Positions 24,949 to 38,285 of a stretch of DNA of 64,000 bases are shown here, piece by piece. The stretch is taken from assembly GCA_963556255.1 (NCBI GenBank), contig OY744609.1, forward strand, positions 25,737,858 through 25,801,857, read 5' to 3'. Positions within the stretch are counted from its first letter, which is position 1; every line of letters begins with the position of its first letter. The translations under genes and the position numbers were made by a program. The notes below the pieces were generated by a model, which saw only the letters and a list, made by a program, of their open reading frames with translations, was not told the DNA's origin and did no database searches. This DNA is from Allolobophora icterica (Eukaryota > Annelida > Clitellata > Crassiclitellata > Lumbricidae).

Positions 24949-25559
24949 GACTGACCTTGTTTCGTAAGTAGGTCAGGGCACCAAAGTAAGACTGACCTTC
25001 TTTCGTAAGTAGGTCAGGGCACCAGAGTATGACTGACCTTCTTTCGTAAGTAGGTCAGGGCACCAAAGTAAGACCAGTGTTTAATCTAGTCCCCCTCTTC
25101 TGGGAGGGGAAACAAGGTTTCTGGGGGGAGCAAAGAATTTACACAAGATTTTGTCTCCCATCTTCAAAAAGTCTATGACTTTTCCAAATTTCATCTTCAA
25201 AAAAAGTTGATGACCTTTTTTTTTTTAGTCTTTCGCCCCCGATTTTCTCTCTTAAAAAAGTTGATGACCTTTTTTTTAGGAAATCATCTCTCTGGGGGGG
25301 AAAACCATGGATCCACATGTATCCTGGGTGGGGGGGATTTTCCTCCCCTGAAGGTATCTACATTGTAATATTGCCGGCCTCTGGGGGGGAAACATCAATC
25401 CTGGGGGGGGGGGGAACTTCCCCCCCAAAGACGTCTAGATTAATCACTGAGTAAGACTGACTTTCTTTCGTAAGTAGGTCAGGGCACCAGAGTTTGACTG
25501 ACCTTGTTTCGTAAGTAGGTCAGGACACCAGAGTATGACTGACCTTCTTTCGTAAGTAG
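24949..25559. repeat. 41-bp tandem array derived from the EMI exon 3' end and its donor
   Basis: Five intronic copies of a 41-bp unit start at 24949, 24990, 25031, 25455 and 25496, and a partial sixth at 25537 overlaps the exon end. Each unit repeats, on the minus strand, the last 17 exon bases (ending GAAAGAAG or GAAACAAG) plus GTCAGTC, so each carries a copy of the 5' splice site; the 25455 unit reads GAAA before GTCAGT. A MITE (25075-25449) splits the array between units three and four. Confidence 0.92.
25075..25449. mobile_element. hAT-type MITE inside the 41-bp array (375 bp)
   Basis: Ends CAGTGTTTAATCTAG (left) and CAGTGATTAATCTAG (right, inward) with exact 8-bp duplication AGTAAGAC (25067-25074 and 25450-25457). 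The interior has poly-G/poly-C tracts and two copies of the AAAGTTGATGACCTTTTTT core. Confidence 0.93.
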
Positions 25560-25681
25560 GGCACAGATGATTTGATCGACTGCAGTTGGGTTTCCAGACG
25601 CGGACCATTCGCGTGTAGGACCTTGTACATGGCCTCCGTACTGGGACCATCTCTACGTCATTATATGGACAGACATTTGGC
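25544..25681 (-). CDS. MEGF6: MEGF6-like exon, EMI domain first half
   Basis: This 138-nt exon has its acceptor AG at 25683-25682 and a GTCAGT donor at 25543, phase 2 at both ends. It reads PNVCPYNDVEMVPVRRPC, then TRSYTRMVRVWKPNC and SRSNHLCPTYERR. N-V-C-P, P-C-x(3)-Y and V-W-K-x-x-C are the EMI signature. The ERR-T-Y-Y junction to the next exon matches the family. The upstream (signal peptide) exon must end in phase 2 and was not identified. The donor end is the source of the adjacent minisatellite. Confidence 0.92.
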
Positions 25682-25747
25682 CTGTAAGAACAAAAACGTA
25701 AGTGTACATATAAAGAAATCAGGCATTTAAGAAATGGAGGATGAATA

Positions 25748-25917
<170 letters not shown>

Positions 25918-25974
25918 CCGATCGATTGATGGAGATTTGTAGCCCCCTCATGATTGTCTGGTTGCGGAAATCTT

Positions 25975-26215
25975 CGTTTTGTATCTCGAGGTGATTGTTG
26001 TTCCCTTTGCCCGTACTTCAAAGATACAAAGTCGTGTCTTTTCAGTGGTTGAATCTACCACGTGGAATGAACACCCTTCAGATCTGCGTGTTCTTTTACC
26101 CAGAGAATCTGCATACACCTTTTACATGCATCTGAAAACGGTTCTTTATCGCCTGAGTTGGGCTGGGACCGCCTCTGAGTAGGCATCTTTGAGGGGCGCT
26201 GTATAAGTCCTCTGA
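25975..26215 (+). mobile_element. LINE C-terminal fragment, same group as 23011-23450
   Basis: The frame 25979-26182 reads VPFARTSKIQSRVFSVV, W-N-E, LKTVLYRLSWAGTASE, then GCGCTGTATAAG after the stop, paralleling the 23011 copy with decay. A GGAT/TGGA-rich degenerate tail continues to about 26450. Confidence 0.8.
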
Positions 26216-26771
26216 GTGAATGGATGGATATGTAGATTATGTGGATTGGATTTATGGATAGATTGGATGGATGGATTTGTGGATGGATGTATTGGTGGGT
26301 GAATATTTAGATTACTGGGTGGGTGAGTATTGGGGGTTGCATGGCCGGACAGGTGGAGTGACTGGATGGTTGGATAAATGAATTGGTAGGTTATATTGTG
26401 TAGATGGATGGATGGATTGATTGATTGATGGATTGATCGATGGATGAGAGAAGTCTGTTCATAACTGAAGTATGGCGCCATCTAGGTAAAAAGTAAACAG
26501 ACTTGTTCCTTGTACTGATTGTAATAAAGCTGTAAAACGGTTGTAAAATATAGTGTTAACCATATTATACTGCGCCGACATTCCTAAAACGAACTATTAT
26601 GTCCCTCAAATTTCGCATAATTGGCAAATAATTGCTTACCTATGCAGTTTTAGTTGTTTTATGATAAAAATGATTATTAGCAGGTCAGTTATCAGACAAG
26701 CGTCTTCAGATAGGTCTCTATAGCTGAGCCGACATTCCTCTCATAATTATAGGCCCTAAAGCGGTAACATT

Positions 26772-27156
26772 CATAGGCGCCGACTTTTGCTTTTGTCTCT
26801 GGGTGCCAGTCAGAAGCGGATCCAGAAGGTTTATCAAAGACCAACGAAACTTTTTTAGGAAATCATCTCCGAAAAAAACTGATGACTTTTTTTAGTCATC
26901 CGGAAAAATTCATTATGCATTATTTCGTCATTTTTCATCGTCTACTACATAAACATTTTTTAATGGGGGCCATGTCTCCTAAAATTTGACGACTTTTTTA
27001 GGAATTCATCCCCCGAACAAATTTCACGACCTTTTTTTTAGGAATACCCCAAAAAAATTGAATTTAAGGTCCGAATTCTTCTGGGTGCCAGGCCCCCACT
27101 GAGCTTTTTCTCTGGGTGCATTGGCACCCAAGACCCCCAAGAAGTCGGCGCCTATG
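26772..27156. mobile_element. hAT-type MITE, CATAGGCGCCGAC family (385 bp)
   Basis: Inverted ends CATAGGCGCCGACTT are identical at both sides, with exact 8-bp duplication GTAACATT (26764-26771 and 27157-27164). Subterminal GTCTCTGGGTGCC words recur inverted near the right end, and the centre has several TGATGACTTTTTTT / TTTAGGAATTCATC core units. No ORF. Confidence 0.93.
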
Positions 27157-27164
27157 GTAACATT

Positions 27165-29450
27165 GTAACATGGAGATAAACCTTTTCATTCCTAAAACGA
27201 TCTGTTGTGTGAACGGAATGTTTCCGATGTAGAATGTATTTGAGGCTTCGAAAACATTGTATTTCGCGTGACAAATTTGTTAAACATGCATGTAGGGTGT
27301 TCAACTTCAAGAGGGAAGGTTTCCAAGTTGCTCGGATATAGCGCCACACTGGACAACTGGCACAGTTTTGGGACGTGTTTCACGAGGACAATTATCTTTC
27401 ACCTATATTCGGGCCTTTAGGAAGAATATTCTTCTTACCCTCACCCCATGTGAAGTATACCGCGACTATGATGAGAAGCACAATTAGGTTTTGATGATCT
27501 ACTAAATGCAGGCTTCAATCATAACCTGAATACATGAATGAATTGCCTGTTCCTATATGATATTCAGGTTGGTTTATTAGTCTAGAGTGGCGTCAATGGC
27601 GTCAGTTACGAACATACGCCGTGTTTTGTAGCGCCTGCATTAGAATGAAAGGTAAGGTTGACGCCAACAGAGCTGGCAGCCATAGGATGTGGCTAAATAT
27701 TTCTCAATGAGTTGCATCATGTCGCTTAACTTCCTTAACTGAGATAACCGTAAATTGTGCAAATAAAGCTCAGCTTAGAAACCTTTAAATATCTGTCTTG
27801 CAACGCTTTAATTTTCTAGCCGTCAGTTTTATCACGCTATAACTCCGTTACTGCACGTTTTTGCCCTAGTGCCAGGCAGTGCCAGTCAGAGGCCTGAATG
27901 ATGGAGGAGGACGACCCTAATGATCTTTGTTATAAGTTACACAGTGTCGTTAAACTGAAACTACTACTACTATTCATCATGCCATGCGAACGATGAGAGT
28001 TATCAAAAAATATAATATCCGATGTCCCGTTATTCCGTCGCGTAACATTGGGCTATGGGCTTATTAAGGACAACCCAAGGTTGCCTCATACACGGAATCC
28101 CTCCATGCCTTATCTCGACCAATGCCCCCTAACCACCCAATTCCCGGCGAACGGCTTAACATCTGTTACTGGTATTATTAGTCCCACAAATAAGTGCTGT
28201 TTAACGCTTGCAGGTTGAAAGCCAATTATGTTAGACGCTCTTTAATTTCTGCTTCCTCCGGCGGACCAGCGCACCTGGCCTGTTGGGTCATCCCGGTATC
28301 ACTCGACTTCATATGCATTTATCATCGTTGTCTGTTAAACTGATGACGAGGTTGCTCTGCTCCAAAAATATTAACCATATATCTTAGGAAAGCTAATGCA
28401 ACAGTTGCCGTTAAAGCTGTTGGGGTTGTAAGTCATAGAAGATTGAGATTAAACGTACAAGTGCATGACCTTTGGTTCCATGGGTGGATCATGCGTTTCA
28501 CAAAAAATTCTAGTAGGCCCTATAAGGGCCTAAGTTAATTAGCAAGCAAATCAGATATAGGCACTACCTATTTTAATCATTTAAAATTACTATTATTATA
28601 AAGTTTACATTTTTCGATTTGCAATCTAATAGCGAGTGTTCCTCTTGCCTCAACGTGTGGCGCCCATGTCTAGATTGATACACTGGTGCTAACTGTAAAA
28701 AGCTTTGAAGACACCTCATATCCTCCATTAATTTGACTTTCCTCATTCATTAATTCTTTCAAAGTTTAATTGGTTTGTTTGGCCAGTCAGAACCGCAATA
28801 GGTTATTTTATATAATTATCAATCTTTTCTTTCACCAAATAATCGTAGCATGAAATACAGGAGAAATAAAAGAAACAGATTTTTCAGAAGCGGGAGAGCA
28901 GGTCTCCCTCCATCAGATAAAATACATCGGTCATATGGCGATAAAAAGCTCATATGAAGACTGATTATTACGTTGCAACTGAACGAACATTTCGTAACTT
29001 CGATATTTTGTCTTTCTGTCTTTGTGTCTGATTGTCTGATTTGTCTTTCTGTCTCTCTCTTTCTCTCTTTCTCTCTCTCTTTTTCTCTCTATCTGACTGT
29101 CTGTCTGATTGTCTGTATGTCTGAATGTCTGCCTGTTCCAAGTTATCTAGTCCTTGTAGCGGCATGGTCGCGTTACGGCGCTCTAGAAATTGTCCGTGTT
29201 ATTATAGCGGCAGTAAACAGTTAAACGCATTTGCTATTAATTGTTCTACAACAAGCAGGTACCTATTCTAACACACAAGGACCTTCCTTGTGTTACAGCC
29301 CGATTTCGAACGCATGTAGTGACCTTTAACCTTTGGACCCACCCCATTCACCCTTTTGTGGTGGCCACCTAGCAACAAATCAAACGTGTCAGGTATCAAG
29401 TGGTATCAAGAATGCGACCGCCATGGGCAATTTCGGGATCATTAAGAAAA
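27165..29450. other. Region between the two genes, nothing recognised
   Basis: AT-rich sequence without recognisable exon, RNA gene or repeat family apart from a TCTG/TCTC tract at about 29005-29130. The missing MEGF6 5' exon could be here or further right; short signal-peptide exons cannot be identified reliably by eye. Confidence 0.4.
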
Positions 29451-29471
29451 AAATACTCTAGAGGTCTCTAC

Positions 29472-29870
<399 letters not shown>

Positions 29871-30274
29871 AGCCAAGCAAGCAGACGGAAAAAGACATAC
29901 AGGTCATACCGATTGAGACAAACGAATTAGCATACATACAGAGACGGGCAGAAAGTGGAAGATAGGCAAAGTGGCAAACATGCATACAGACAGATAAGAG
30001 ACGACAGAAAAATAGACAGACAGACAGAAATACAGACATACAGACAGACGCAAGATGAAAGAGACATCCAGGCAGCTGCAGCCAACCGATGGTGCGTCAA
30101 ATATGCTAATTAAATTAATTTCAATATATTTCAACGGACGATTCCTCTGAGTCAGACATTGAGTCCTTTCTTTGAGTTTAGTCAAAATCAGATCCAACAG
30201 CTTCTGTGGCGCCTTGTCTCATGCACCAGGCAATGACATAATGCATCATCAGCTGAGGCATAAATCCGATTAGA

Positions 30275-30700
30275 TCGCTTAAAGAGGAAGAACAGGCAGA
30301 CGAAGGAAGCTAAGAAGAAAGAGGAAAGACAAGGCTGCTGGAGAAAAGGAAGATGTGAAGAGGAGCAAAAAGAGAACGACGACAAGGAAGAGGAGGTGAA
30401 GAAGCAGAAGGAAGAGGAGTGGAGGAGTAGGAAGAGGAGGACGAAGAGGAGAAGTACAGGATTTGGATAAGATGATAGAAGATGAGTTGAAAATGAAGAG
30501 AAAAGAATACGAGAAAGAAAATGAGGATTTGAAGGTGGAGGAAGACGACGAATAAGAGACTGGAATGATGTGGAGAACGGTAAGATGTAAGATCAGGACG
30601 AGGAGGTGGATGTGTAGAGAAGGACTTGGAATAGGATGAGGGAGGAAGAAGGAGAAGGAAGGGAAAGAGGAAGAGGAGGAGTTGGAAAGTGGAACACGAG
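30275..30700. repeat. Purine-rich GAA/GGA tract
   Basis: Plus-strand G/A-rich low complexity, open on both strands through composition only. No gene recognised. Confidence 0.7.
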
Positions 30701-30954
30701 AAACCGTCTCCGGAGGATTTCGAGGATTACATGGGTTCATGACTTTATATGCTGCATTCGTTCGTTCGTTCGTTCGTTCGTTCAGACTGAGCTATCGGGG
30801 TATCCAGTGGAGTGCGCCACAGGCTAAACGTATGCACGACATTTAAGTTGGCCTCATCATAACCCTGATAGCGCAGAAATAAGTTTAAAGAAATCTACTC
30901 CACTTGCGACCCTAACGAAGCCTGATTCAAAATGAAGACACCGACCGCACATCT

Positions 30955-31225
<271 letters not shown>

Positions 31226-31349
31226 CTTCTGCCCCTTCTTCTTGACAGTCTAAGTCTTCATGGATCACAGTCACCTTTTCTCTAGCTATAAACTAAATGT
31301 CTAGGGACCTTCAAGCAACAGTTGTAAAGGATTTATTTTTGGCCGAGTG

Positions 31350-31505
31350 GCATGCGACTAGAATGTCGTTTCTTTATCTAGGGCGATAAATTTTTAACCG
31401 CATCACTTTCGATTAGCATGTGGGTCTTTATCTAGGGCGCCCGATTTGTAACGGTCTGAAATGCGACTAGTAGGCCGATGCGTATTTTTTATCTAGGGAG
31501 CTCAT
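31350..31505. repeat. Short tandem repeat with TTTATCTAGGGCG units
   Basis: Three degenerate copies of a unit of roughly 50-60 bp ending in TTTATCTAGGGCG or close variants (ends near 31386, 31440 and 31499). Each is preceded by a GCGACTAG- or CGATTAG-like word. Function unknown. Confidence 0.55.
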
Positions 31506-31514
31506 CTTCAAAGC

Positions 31515-33355
31515 CTTGTGTGATCTTGACCATGGCGCTCTGATCCTCAAAGTGCAACTGGTTTCTGTCCGTCTATCCGTTGCCATATTGTATTCTCCTT
31601 TGTCTTCGAATCTGGGCTTCGTTGTTTTATCTGCAACGGTGCCCAGTGTGGCAGGTGACTGCCGCCGCCGCCACCGGTGCCAATCGGTGCCAATTGGTGC
31701 CGGGAGTCGTAGATACTCGTTCGTCTTTCGTTCAGTGCGGCCGAGTCGCGTAGACGGAAAGTAAGGTTGAAAAGTACTCGAGACAAGATACGAAGAGAAA
31801 GAATCACTTTTGTCTTGCCACGTTCCTATTTTGTCTCTGAGCTTCTGCCTCTCTTCCTGTCTCCGTCAGTCTTCCTCGCCATCTCGTTGTCTCTGTATTT
31901 CCCTGTCTGCTCGCCTGTCTTTCTGTCTCATTGCCTGTTGATCTGTGTCTCTCTCTTTTTATATCTCAGTCTCTCTGTTCTTACTACTTTCTCTCTCTAT
32001 CACCATATGTCTGTCTATCTCTTCTTGTCTCTCTTTCAATATCTATGCCTCTGTCTCCCTGTCTCGCCCTGGTTCTGTCTTTGCTTTGTTTGTCACACTG
32101 TTTTGTTTGTTCTGTCTCGCTATATCTTTTACCTCAACGAGACTATATATATACATATGTATATATGTATATATGTATAATTGTATATATATATATGTTC
32201 TCGTATTCTCTACTATATATATGACATTACTTATAAGAATAAGACCGATAAATAACGATGCAGCTTGTATACTTACATCCCTTCGTCTAATGCGTCTGCG
32301 TGGTAGAACAACTGTGTGGACGTCACAGTGATATGTAATCCAATTAAAAGTAGCAGAAGGAAGTCAGTCGATCTCAAAGTGCAACTGCTAGCTTTTCGCG
32401 CCATTCTCTGGTTCGACACCTGCTCCAGTTACTCCACAGCGAACGCTCTTCAATTGGTAACCGATGTCATCTAAAACTGACGCGTCAAGCACACTGATGA
32501 CGCCATTGTCGATGTCTGAAATCCTACATTTAAATTCCAAAAATGTATTATCGATTAAATTATTACTAAAGTCACTCAAATTATCTTAAATTGAATTTCG
32601 GACTCTCCATATAATCTAAATTTAAATTACGTACGCTTTTAAATATATGTAGGCTACTTCGATAAAACAAATGCACTGATGATGACGTCAACGTTTTCTC
32701 AAAACCTAAATTTAATTTCGGAGAGTTTCCGTATTGCAATTATTTACTGAAAAACTCGGAACGTTTTTATCTGCTGACGTCAAGGAAACATTTGCAGTGA
32801 TTATATGAAGATTTGTAAAGCGCCAGTTATTGTAGCTATAAATACACCGCAAATGCGCTAATGCCGATAACGATGTCATCGTTCCTCGAGCATGTCTATA
32901 GGCCACTACATTAACTCCGGAGAGATTTGATTGTGTACCTGGAAGTAATAAAAGGATGCTATTTTTAAGTTTTCGATTATGCAATTTGTCTGCCGAATGC
33001 GCAGTGACCCAGACTCAGCAGCACTGATCTAACCTGAGATAAGAGATTATTCACCGACTGAATTTACATCTCGTGCCAGCTGCCCTCTCAACGCCGACGC
33101 CTGTAAACAAACATCGCTTTCAGGTTCAAAAAGGAACAGTGCGTAACGCACTCTGCGTTCCCCTTGTGCAACCGTTATTCAAGTCCGATTTTCGGTGTAA
33201 TTGAAGTAGCGGTGTTGCAATTGGAGGTGATGTTACTGCTGGTATTACTGATAATGTTGCAATTATTGTTGTTGCTATTATTTTCATTGTTGTTGGCGTT
33301 GTTATTGTATTACTACCCTTTTAGGTGTGGTTGATAGGCCTACTGTTAACATTGT
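31515..33355. other. Intergenic stretch, low complexity and unassigned
   Basis: Contains a pyrimidine-rich TCTG/TCTC tract (31845-32120), TATA-rich repeats (32145-32225) and GTTATTGTT-rich sequence (33220-33320). No gene or mobile element recognised. Confidence 0.4.
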
Positions 33356-33778
33356 TTTTATTTATTTATTTATTTATTCCGGATATTTCTATAGCGCCTC
33401 TCGAAGTCAACTACTACTCAGAGGGCAGGGGCGTCTATCCCCCCTAAGTCATTGGAGCAACGTCCCTTTTCCCTCTCTTCTTCCCCCCTCCTCGTTCTTC
33501 CCCCCCCCCCATAAAATGGTGGCACACACACTGACAGAGCTTCCCCCTATTTCTTGGATGGAGCATTTGCTCCAAGGTTTCTATAGTGTAGAAGCCCCTG
33601 TCAGAGGGGCTCCCGACTACAGCATTTGATACTGTGCCGGAATTTTCAAGCCGAAGCGCCACGAGCAATTGCGAGTGAAGGACTTGCCCAAGGTCCGCAC
33701 GCAGCGGCTACAGTGGGATTCGAACCTGCAACCCTCCGGTCACAAGGCGCCGAACTTACCACTGAGCCACCACGCCCC
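33356..33778 (-). mobile_element. tRNA-derived SINE (family 1), interrupted by a MITE
   Basis: Read on the minus strand, the head begins GGGGCGTGGTGGCTCAGTGG. It carries A box TGGCTCAGTGG (about 33760-33770) and B box GGTTCGAATCC (about 33717-33727). The body ends in GGCGCTATAGAAATATCC and a (TAAA)n tail at 33356-33380. Compared with the copy at 50164-50400 it contains one 175-bp insertion plus duplication. This is a pol III retroposon, not a functional tRNA gene. Confidence 0.88.
33426..33600. mobile_element. hAT-type MITE inside the SINE (175 bp)
   Basis: Inverted ends CAGGGGCGTCTAT and CAGGGGCTTCTAC with exact 8-bp duplication TCAGAGGG (33418-33425 and 33601-33608). The uninterrupted SINE at 50164 is an empty-site reference showing exactly this segment missing. 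Confidence 0.92.
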
Positions 33779-34502
33779 ATAGCTAGTGGTATACGAATAT
33801 TGCTATAATGATTGTAGTTATTGTTGCTATTGTTGCTAGCGTTATTGCTACAAGCTAGGCCTACGATTCAAGATGGCGAATGGTTGAGACGTTTGGTGGA
33901 CGATTGTGTTTTAAAGTCAGGAGCTAATTTAGATTATGGAATTACTGACTATTCTCGACGTTTACTGACTATATCTGACTCTTCAACCTAAAAATGTCGA
34001 AAGAAATCGACAAAAGCGGACCAGCTGCTGGATTTGGTTCAGGATGACCACGTGATCAGTGTTTTTGTTCCCCCTCTGACAACAGCCTATATATATACCC
34101 TTTGTTCGAACATCTGTTCAGCAATTTTGCAAATAACTTTGTTAAACATTTGAACGTCTTGTGGAGAAAATAGCCATTGATACGGTCTCACCATTTTCCC
34201 CGCTAATCTTTGACCCACTAGAATTACTAATAGGCCTACCTTGGCAACTTTAATCGACAACATCTTCACTAACACCAGGTCCAAGGCTGTAGAGGCTGCC
34301 AATGCTTTATTCTTCGATCGTTATCAGTGACAAACCTGATCATCTACTTCTTTCGGCTTGAATTGATCTTGTTCCTCCCCACCGAATGGTTAAACTTCTT
34401 ACATCACTCGCGTGCTAAATGATGAACCGATGGAGCTTTTGGGGGCGTTTCTGTCGCAGTTAGTTTCAGCTTACTCGTGCAGATGGTGACCCAAATCTTG
34501 CC

Positions 34503-34639
34503 AGTAGTTAAGTAACTATATGTATGAGAGTCCGACTATATGTTTGAGATCAGTTTTTAGCGTCGGACGCTAAAAACTGATCTCGTACATATAGTCGGAC
34601 GCTAAAAACTGATCTCATACATATAGTTACTTAACTACT
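34503..34639. mobile_element. Near-perfect 137-bp palindrome (foldback element)
   Basis: The outer arms read AGTAGTTAAGTAACTATATG and its complement. The centre lies near 34563 at AGCGTCGGACGCT. The right half contains two direct copies of GGACGCTAAAAACTGATCTC followed by a TACATATAG word. No target duplication is obvious. It could form a long hairpin; a tiny foldback transposon or a stem-loop RNA source are options. Confidence 0.75.
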
Positions 34640-34779
34640 CTTGCCTATGACTTGTTTATTGACCTATTAAAATGCTTAGAAACAGGCATTTCCATTGGGC
34701 CATTGTAATGAAAAAAGGACCCGTAAACCTAAACAGCAATTGGCGACGCGGGACTTATTAAATCATGTAGAAAGCAGTC

Positions 34780-35460
34780 GAAATTATGTCTAAAATATAC
34801 AAAGCAAAGAGGATGTTGTCAACCCATTTCTATTTTACCATTAATTTTTCTGTTGTTAATTTTGAACTTATAGCTGTCGCTGACTGGTTCAAGACTAAAA
34901 GACTATCGCTTAGCCTAACTTGTCTAAAACGAACTTTATCTCTGTTTCGCTCTCATAGAAAATTAGTACATCATCAAAATTTGAAGTGTCTGTTGATAAT
35001 ATTGCCATCTCGCAAGTCAAATCTCGGCGTTTATGTTGATGATCACCTGCCTTGGAAAGAGCATATTACGAACTTATCAACCAACACTGCTAAGAATGTA
35101 GGAATGTTATTTCGCATTTGTTAATTATTATTTCGCGATGATCTTATCAATTTGTATCACTCTCTTGTCAATATTAGGCTTGCTGAAACAGTGTTTGGGC
35201 TTCTATTTCTATCATCCTCGGCTGAAGAGACTAATTGTACTTCAGAGGCGGACTGTACGCATCATCGCAGAAAGTTCCTTAAATCTTCACACCAATCAAA
35301 AGTTTCATGATTTTGGTATCTTACATATTGAGCAGATTAACAAACTGCAGATTAGTGAATTTATGTTTCGTTGTGTCCATAATTTACTTCCCCTGCTTTA
35401 GGTTAGTTTTCTAGCAGATTTGTCTTTCATCCACATCACACTAGATCGCAGGGTGATTCA
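34780..35460 (+). mobile_element. Decayed LINE reverse transcriptase 3' fragment
   Basis: Two frames (34786-35124 and 35138-35401) give VADWFKTKRLSLSLT, SLFRSHRKLVHHQN, VYVDDHLPWKEHI and RLKRLIVLQRRTVRII, the post-catalytic RT/thumb region of CR1/Rex-like LINEs, related in layout to the element at 9557. Frameshifts and truncation make it a pseudogene. Confidence 0.8.
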
Positions 35461-35469
35461 CGTGGAAGA

Positions 35470-36420
35470 GAGGGCACTAACTCTCCACTAATTGCTCTTC
35501 TTGCTTGACTTTTGCTGCTCTTAGGATCAGAAGAGTCTTAGAATCGATAAAACTTGTTGAGTTCCACTTCAAAGCGTCGACCTTTCAGCTTCTAACAGAA
35601 CCTCCAGATTTAAGTGGCGCCAACGTCAACACAAAGAAAACGGTCGATGGCGCGCCAAATCCCAAAGTCCGCCCTCTTTTTTGGCAAACTAAGTGGAACT
35701 CAATATGCCCGTTATCGATTCTAAGGCTCTCCTGTTCCTAAGTTCAGCAAAAATGACAAAAAATAAAGCCGATAAAAGCAATTATAAGAGTAATACTATT
35801 TAGAAATTCAGCGAGATAGACATATTAACAGAAACACTGAGGCGAACACAGATGAGAGATAAAGAATGAGACACAGATTTACGGAAACTGCGACAGAGAA
35901 AGATAGACCTACCATGCATTCGTTCAGCTCCAAATTCTTCAGCGATGGTTAAAACCTCACAACAGTAGAATCTTAATGCGCGAATATTCTAAACCGAGAT
36001 ACTCGAGTATCGTTCTTCTGTGTTGCTCTAAATGATTTCTGATCTTTCGACGTCAGCGAGCGCTTGCTTCTTAAAGAGCCGAATTATCGAAGCCTTTCAG
36101 AATCAGTTTTACCTCCAAGTGCAAGTCTGCCTACGCAGCAGACGCACATTGAGAACAATTCTGTTCGAATACTAGACCAATGCTGCTAGGCCTCCGAGTT
36201 GATACAGCAGCTCTGTAAAAACGGGCCATAAATCGTCCGACACAATCGGTTCTCTTCCTAGACTCGCACGAAAGACGGTCTGCGGTTTATCTGCGAAAGG
36301 ACTCGCTTTAGTAGCAGTGTTATCGACGCTCGTTCCCTCCCACTTATGGACCAACGATGACCTGAAAAGGTCAGTGAATGGCACGAACGGCTGACCAGTT
36401 GAAAGCCATTGGCTGACGCT
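35470..36420. other. Unassigned intergenic sequence
   Basis: No exon, RNA or clear repeat family seen. It is followed by TCTC and (GT)n tracts at 36455-36535. Confidence 0.4.
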
Positions 36421-36483
36421 TGCAGCCAATTGGGTGACAGCGTATACGGTCTCTCTCCCTCTCACTCTGTCTCTACGCTTCTC

Positions 36484-37135
<652 letters not shown>

Positions 37136-37455
37136 GCCAGGGGCGGATCCAAGGGGGCCCAATCCGGCCATGGCCCCTCCATTTGATATTTACACAGGAC
37201 GTCCCCCCCATCACGAAGTAGACAGTGATCTTTCAATGACGAAATATAAAGAAAATAATGAAATAAAACCGGCAAATTTGATTTGATTTATTAGTTTATT
37301 AGTTAATTGTAAATAGTTTGGTATTGGTAGTTGGGACTAGGTGTTTGAGAGTATTTTGCTTACTTTAATTACCTTATAGTTGAAATTGTACAGTGGGCCA
37401 CAGTCGCATGTTTTATGTGATGTAATGTAGGAAGTCATGTATGTATGTAGATATG

Positions 37456-38285
37456 CATGGGCGCCGACCAGGGCTGTTACTTTTTACAATAGTGGTAAAA
37501 TTAGAGGTGAGTGCACGCTTCCGGATAGTTTTCCGAAACAAATTAGAGGTATTTTGTGAGTAGCCTATTGGCTACAGTATTTTAATATAAATAAATATAA
37601 ATATTTTGTGAGGTGAGTATACGGTCTCTATAGAGGAAGTATACGCTGTATACCCGCACTCACTTTTGGTACACGCTCGTATACCTTCGACTACAGCCCT
37701 GGCGCCGACTCTGCGAGGCCCGTGGCGTGAGTGCCCAGCATCACCAGATATAGGCCCTGCGAACATTGCGAGGCTCATCTATGCCTGGGCATCGCCAGAA
37801 ATCAGTCCGCAAAGAGCGCTTTTTAAGAGGTTAGAATTGAGAAATGGTACTGGAGAGAATCATGGTATTTTGTAGCATTGTAATATTCCACTGGAATTTT
37901 GGAAAGAAGCCATTTCAATAATAATTTAAATTAGTTTCAAGTAATATCTTTTTCAACGTGTTCTTTTTTATCAGTCCTCTCTAGACCTTTCTATCTACAG
38001 TCTTAAATTTTCCTTATGAAATAATTCAGACAAAATGGTTAATCTGATGGTTTTGGGGCGAAATTTGACTCTGTTGTTGGATATATTAAATTATAATTAT
38101 CCTATAGTCTCCTAGAGTTCTTTATGTACGTTGCAAGATTGGAGATTCTATTGTCCAAGGGATCATTTCAATAACTCTGTTCTAACCAGATCCAACAAAG
38201 CAAAAATATAGAATATCAATAAAAGGCTCCAAAAAGTGTTTTCGCGCTGACGCGCGAAAATTTCTTTTACAGCTCAGCGCCTATG
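37456..38285. mobile_element. Nested hAT-type element, CATRGGCGC family (830 bp)
   Basis: Ends CATGGGCGCCGA and CATAGGCGCTGA with exact 8-bp duplication TAGATATG (37448-37455 and 38286-38293). The TIR is related to that of 26772-27156. No transposase ORF. The left end is itself interrupted 13 bp in. Confidence 0.88.
37469..37701. mobile_element. Innermost hAT-type MITE, CAGGGCTGT family (233 bp)
   Basis: Ends CAGGGCTGT with exact 8-bp duplication GCGCCGAC (37461-37468 and 37702-37709). The duplicated target is part of the terminal inverted repeat of the host element. In reverse orientation it matches both ends of the 14726-15076 element, sharing GTATACAGCGTATACTT and TGGTAAAATT words. Confidence 0.92.

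Noticed and set aside
33714..33770. Functional tRNA gene (also at 50336-50395 and 52511-52564)
   Set aside because: A and B boxes are present, but the sequence does not fold as a mature tRNA and continues into a SINE body and A-rich tail.
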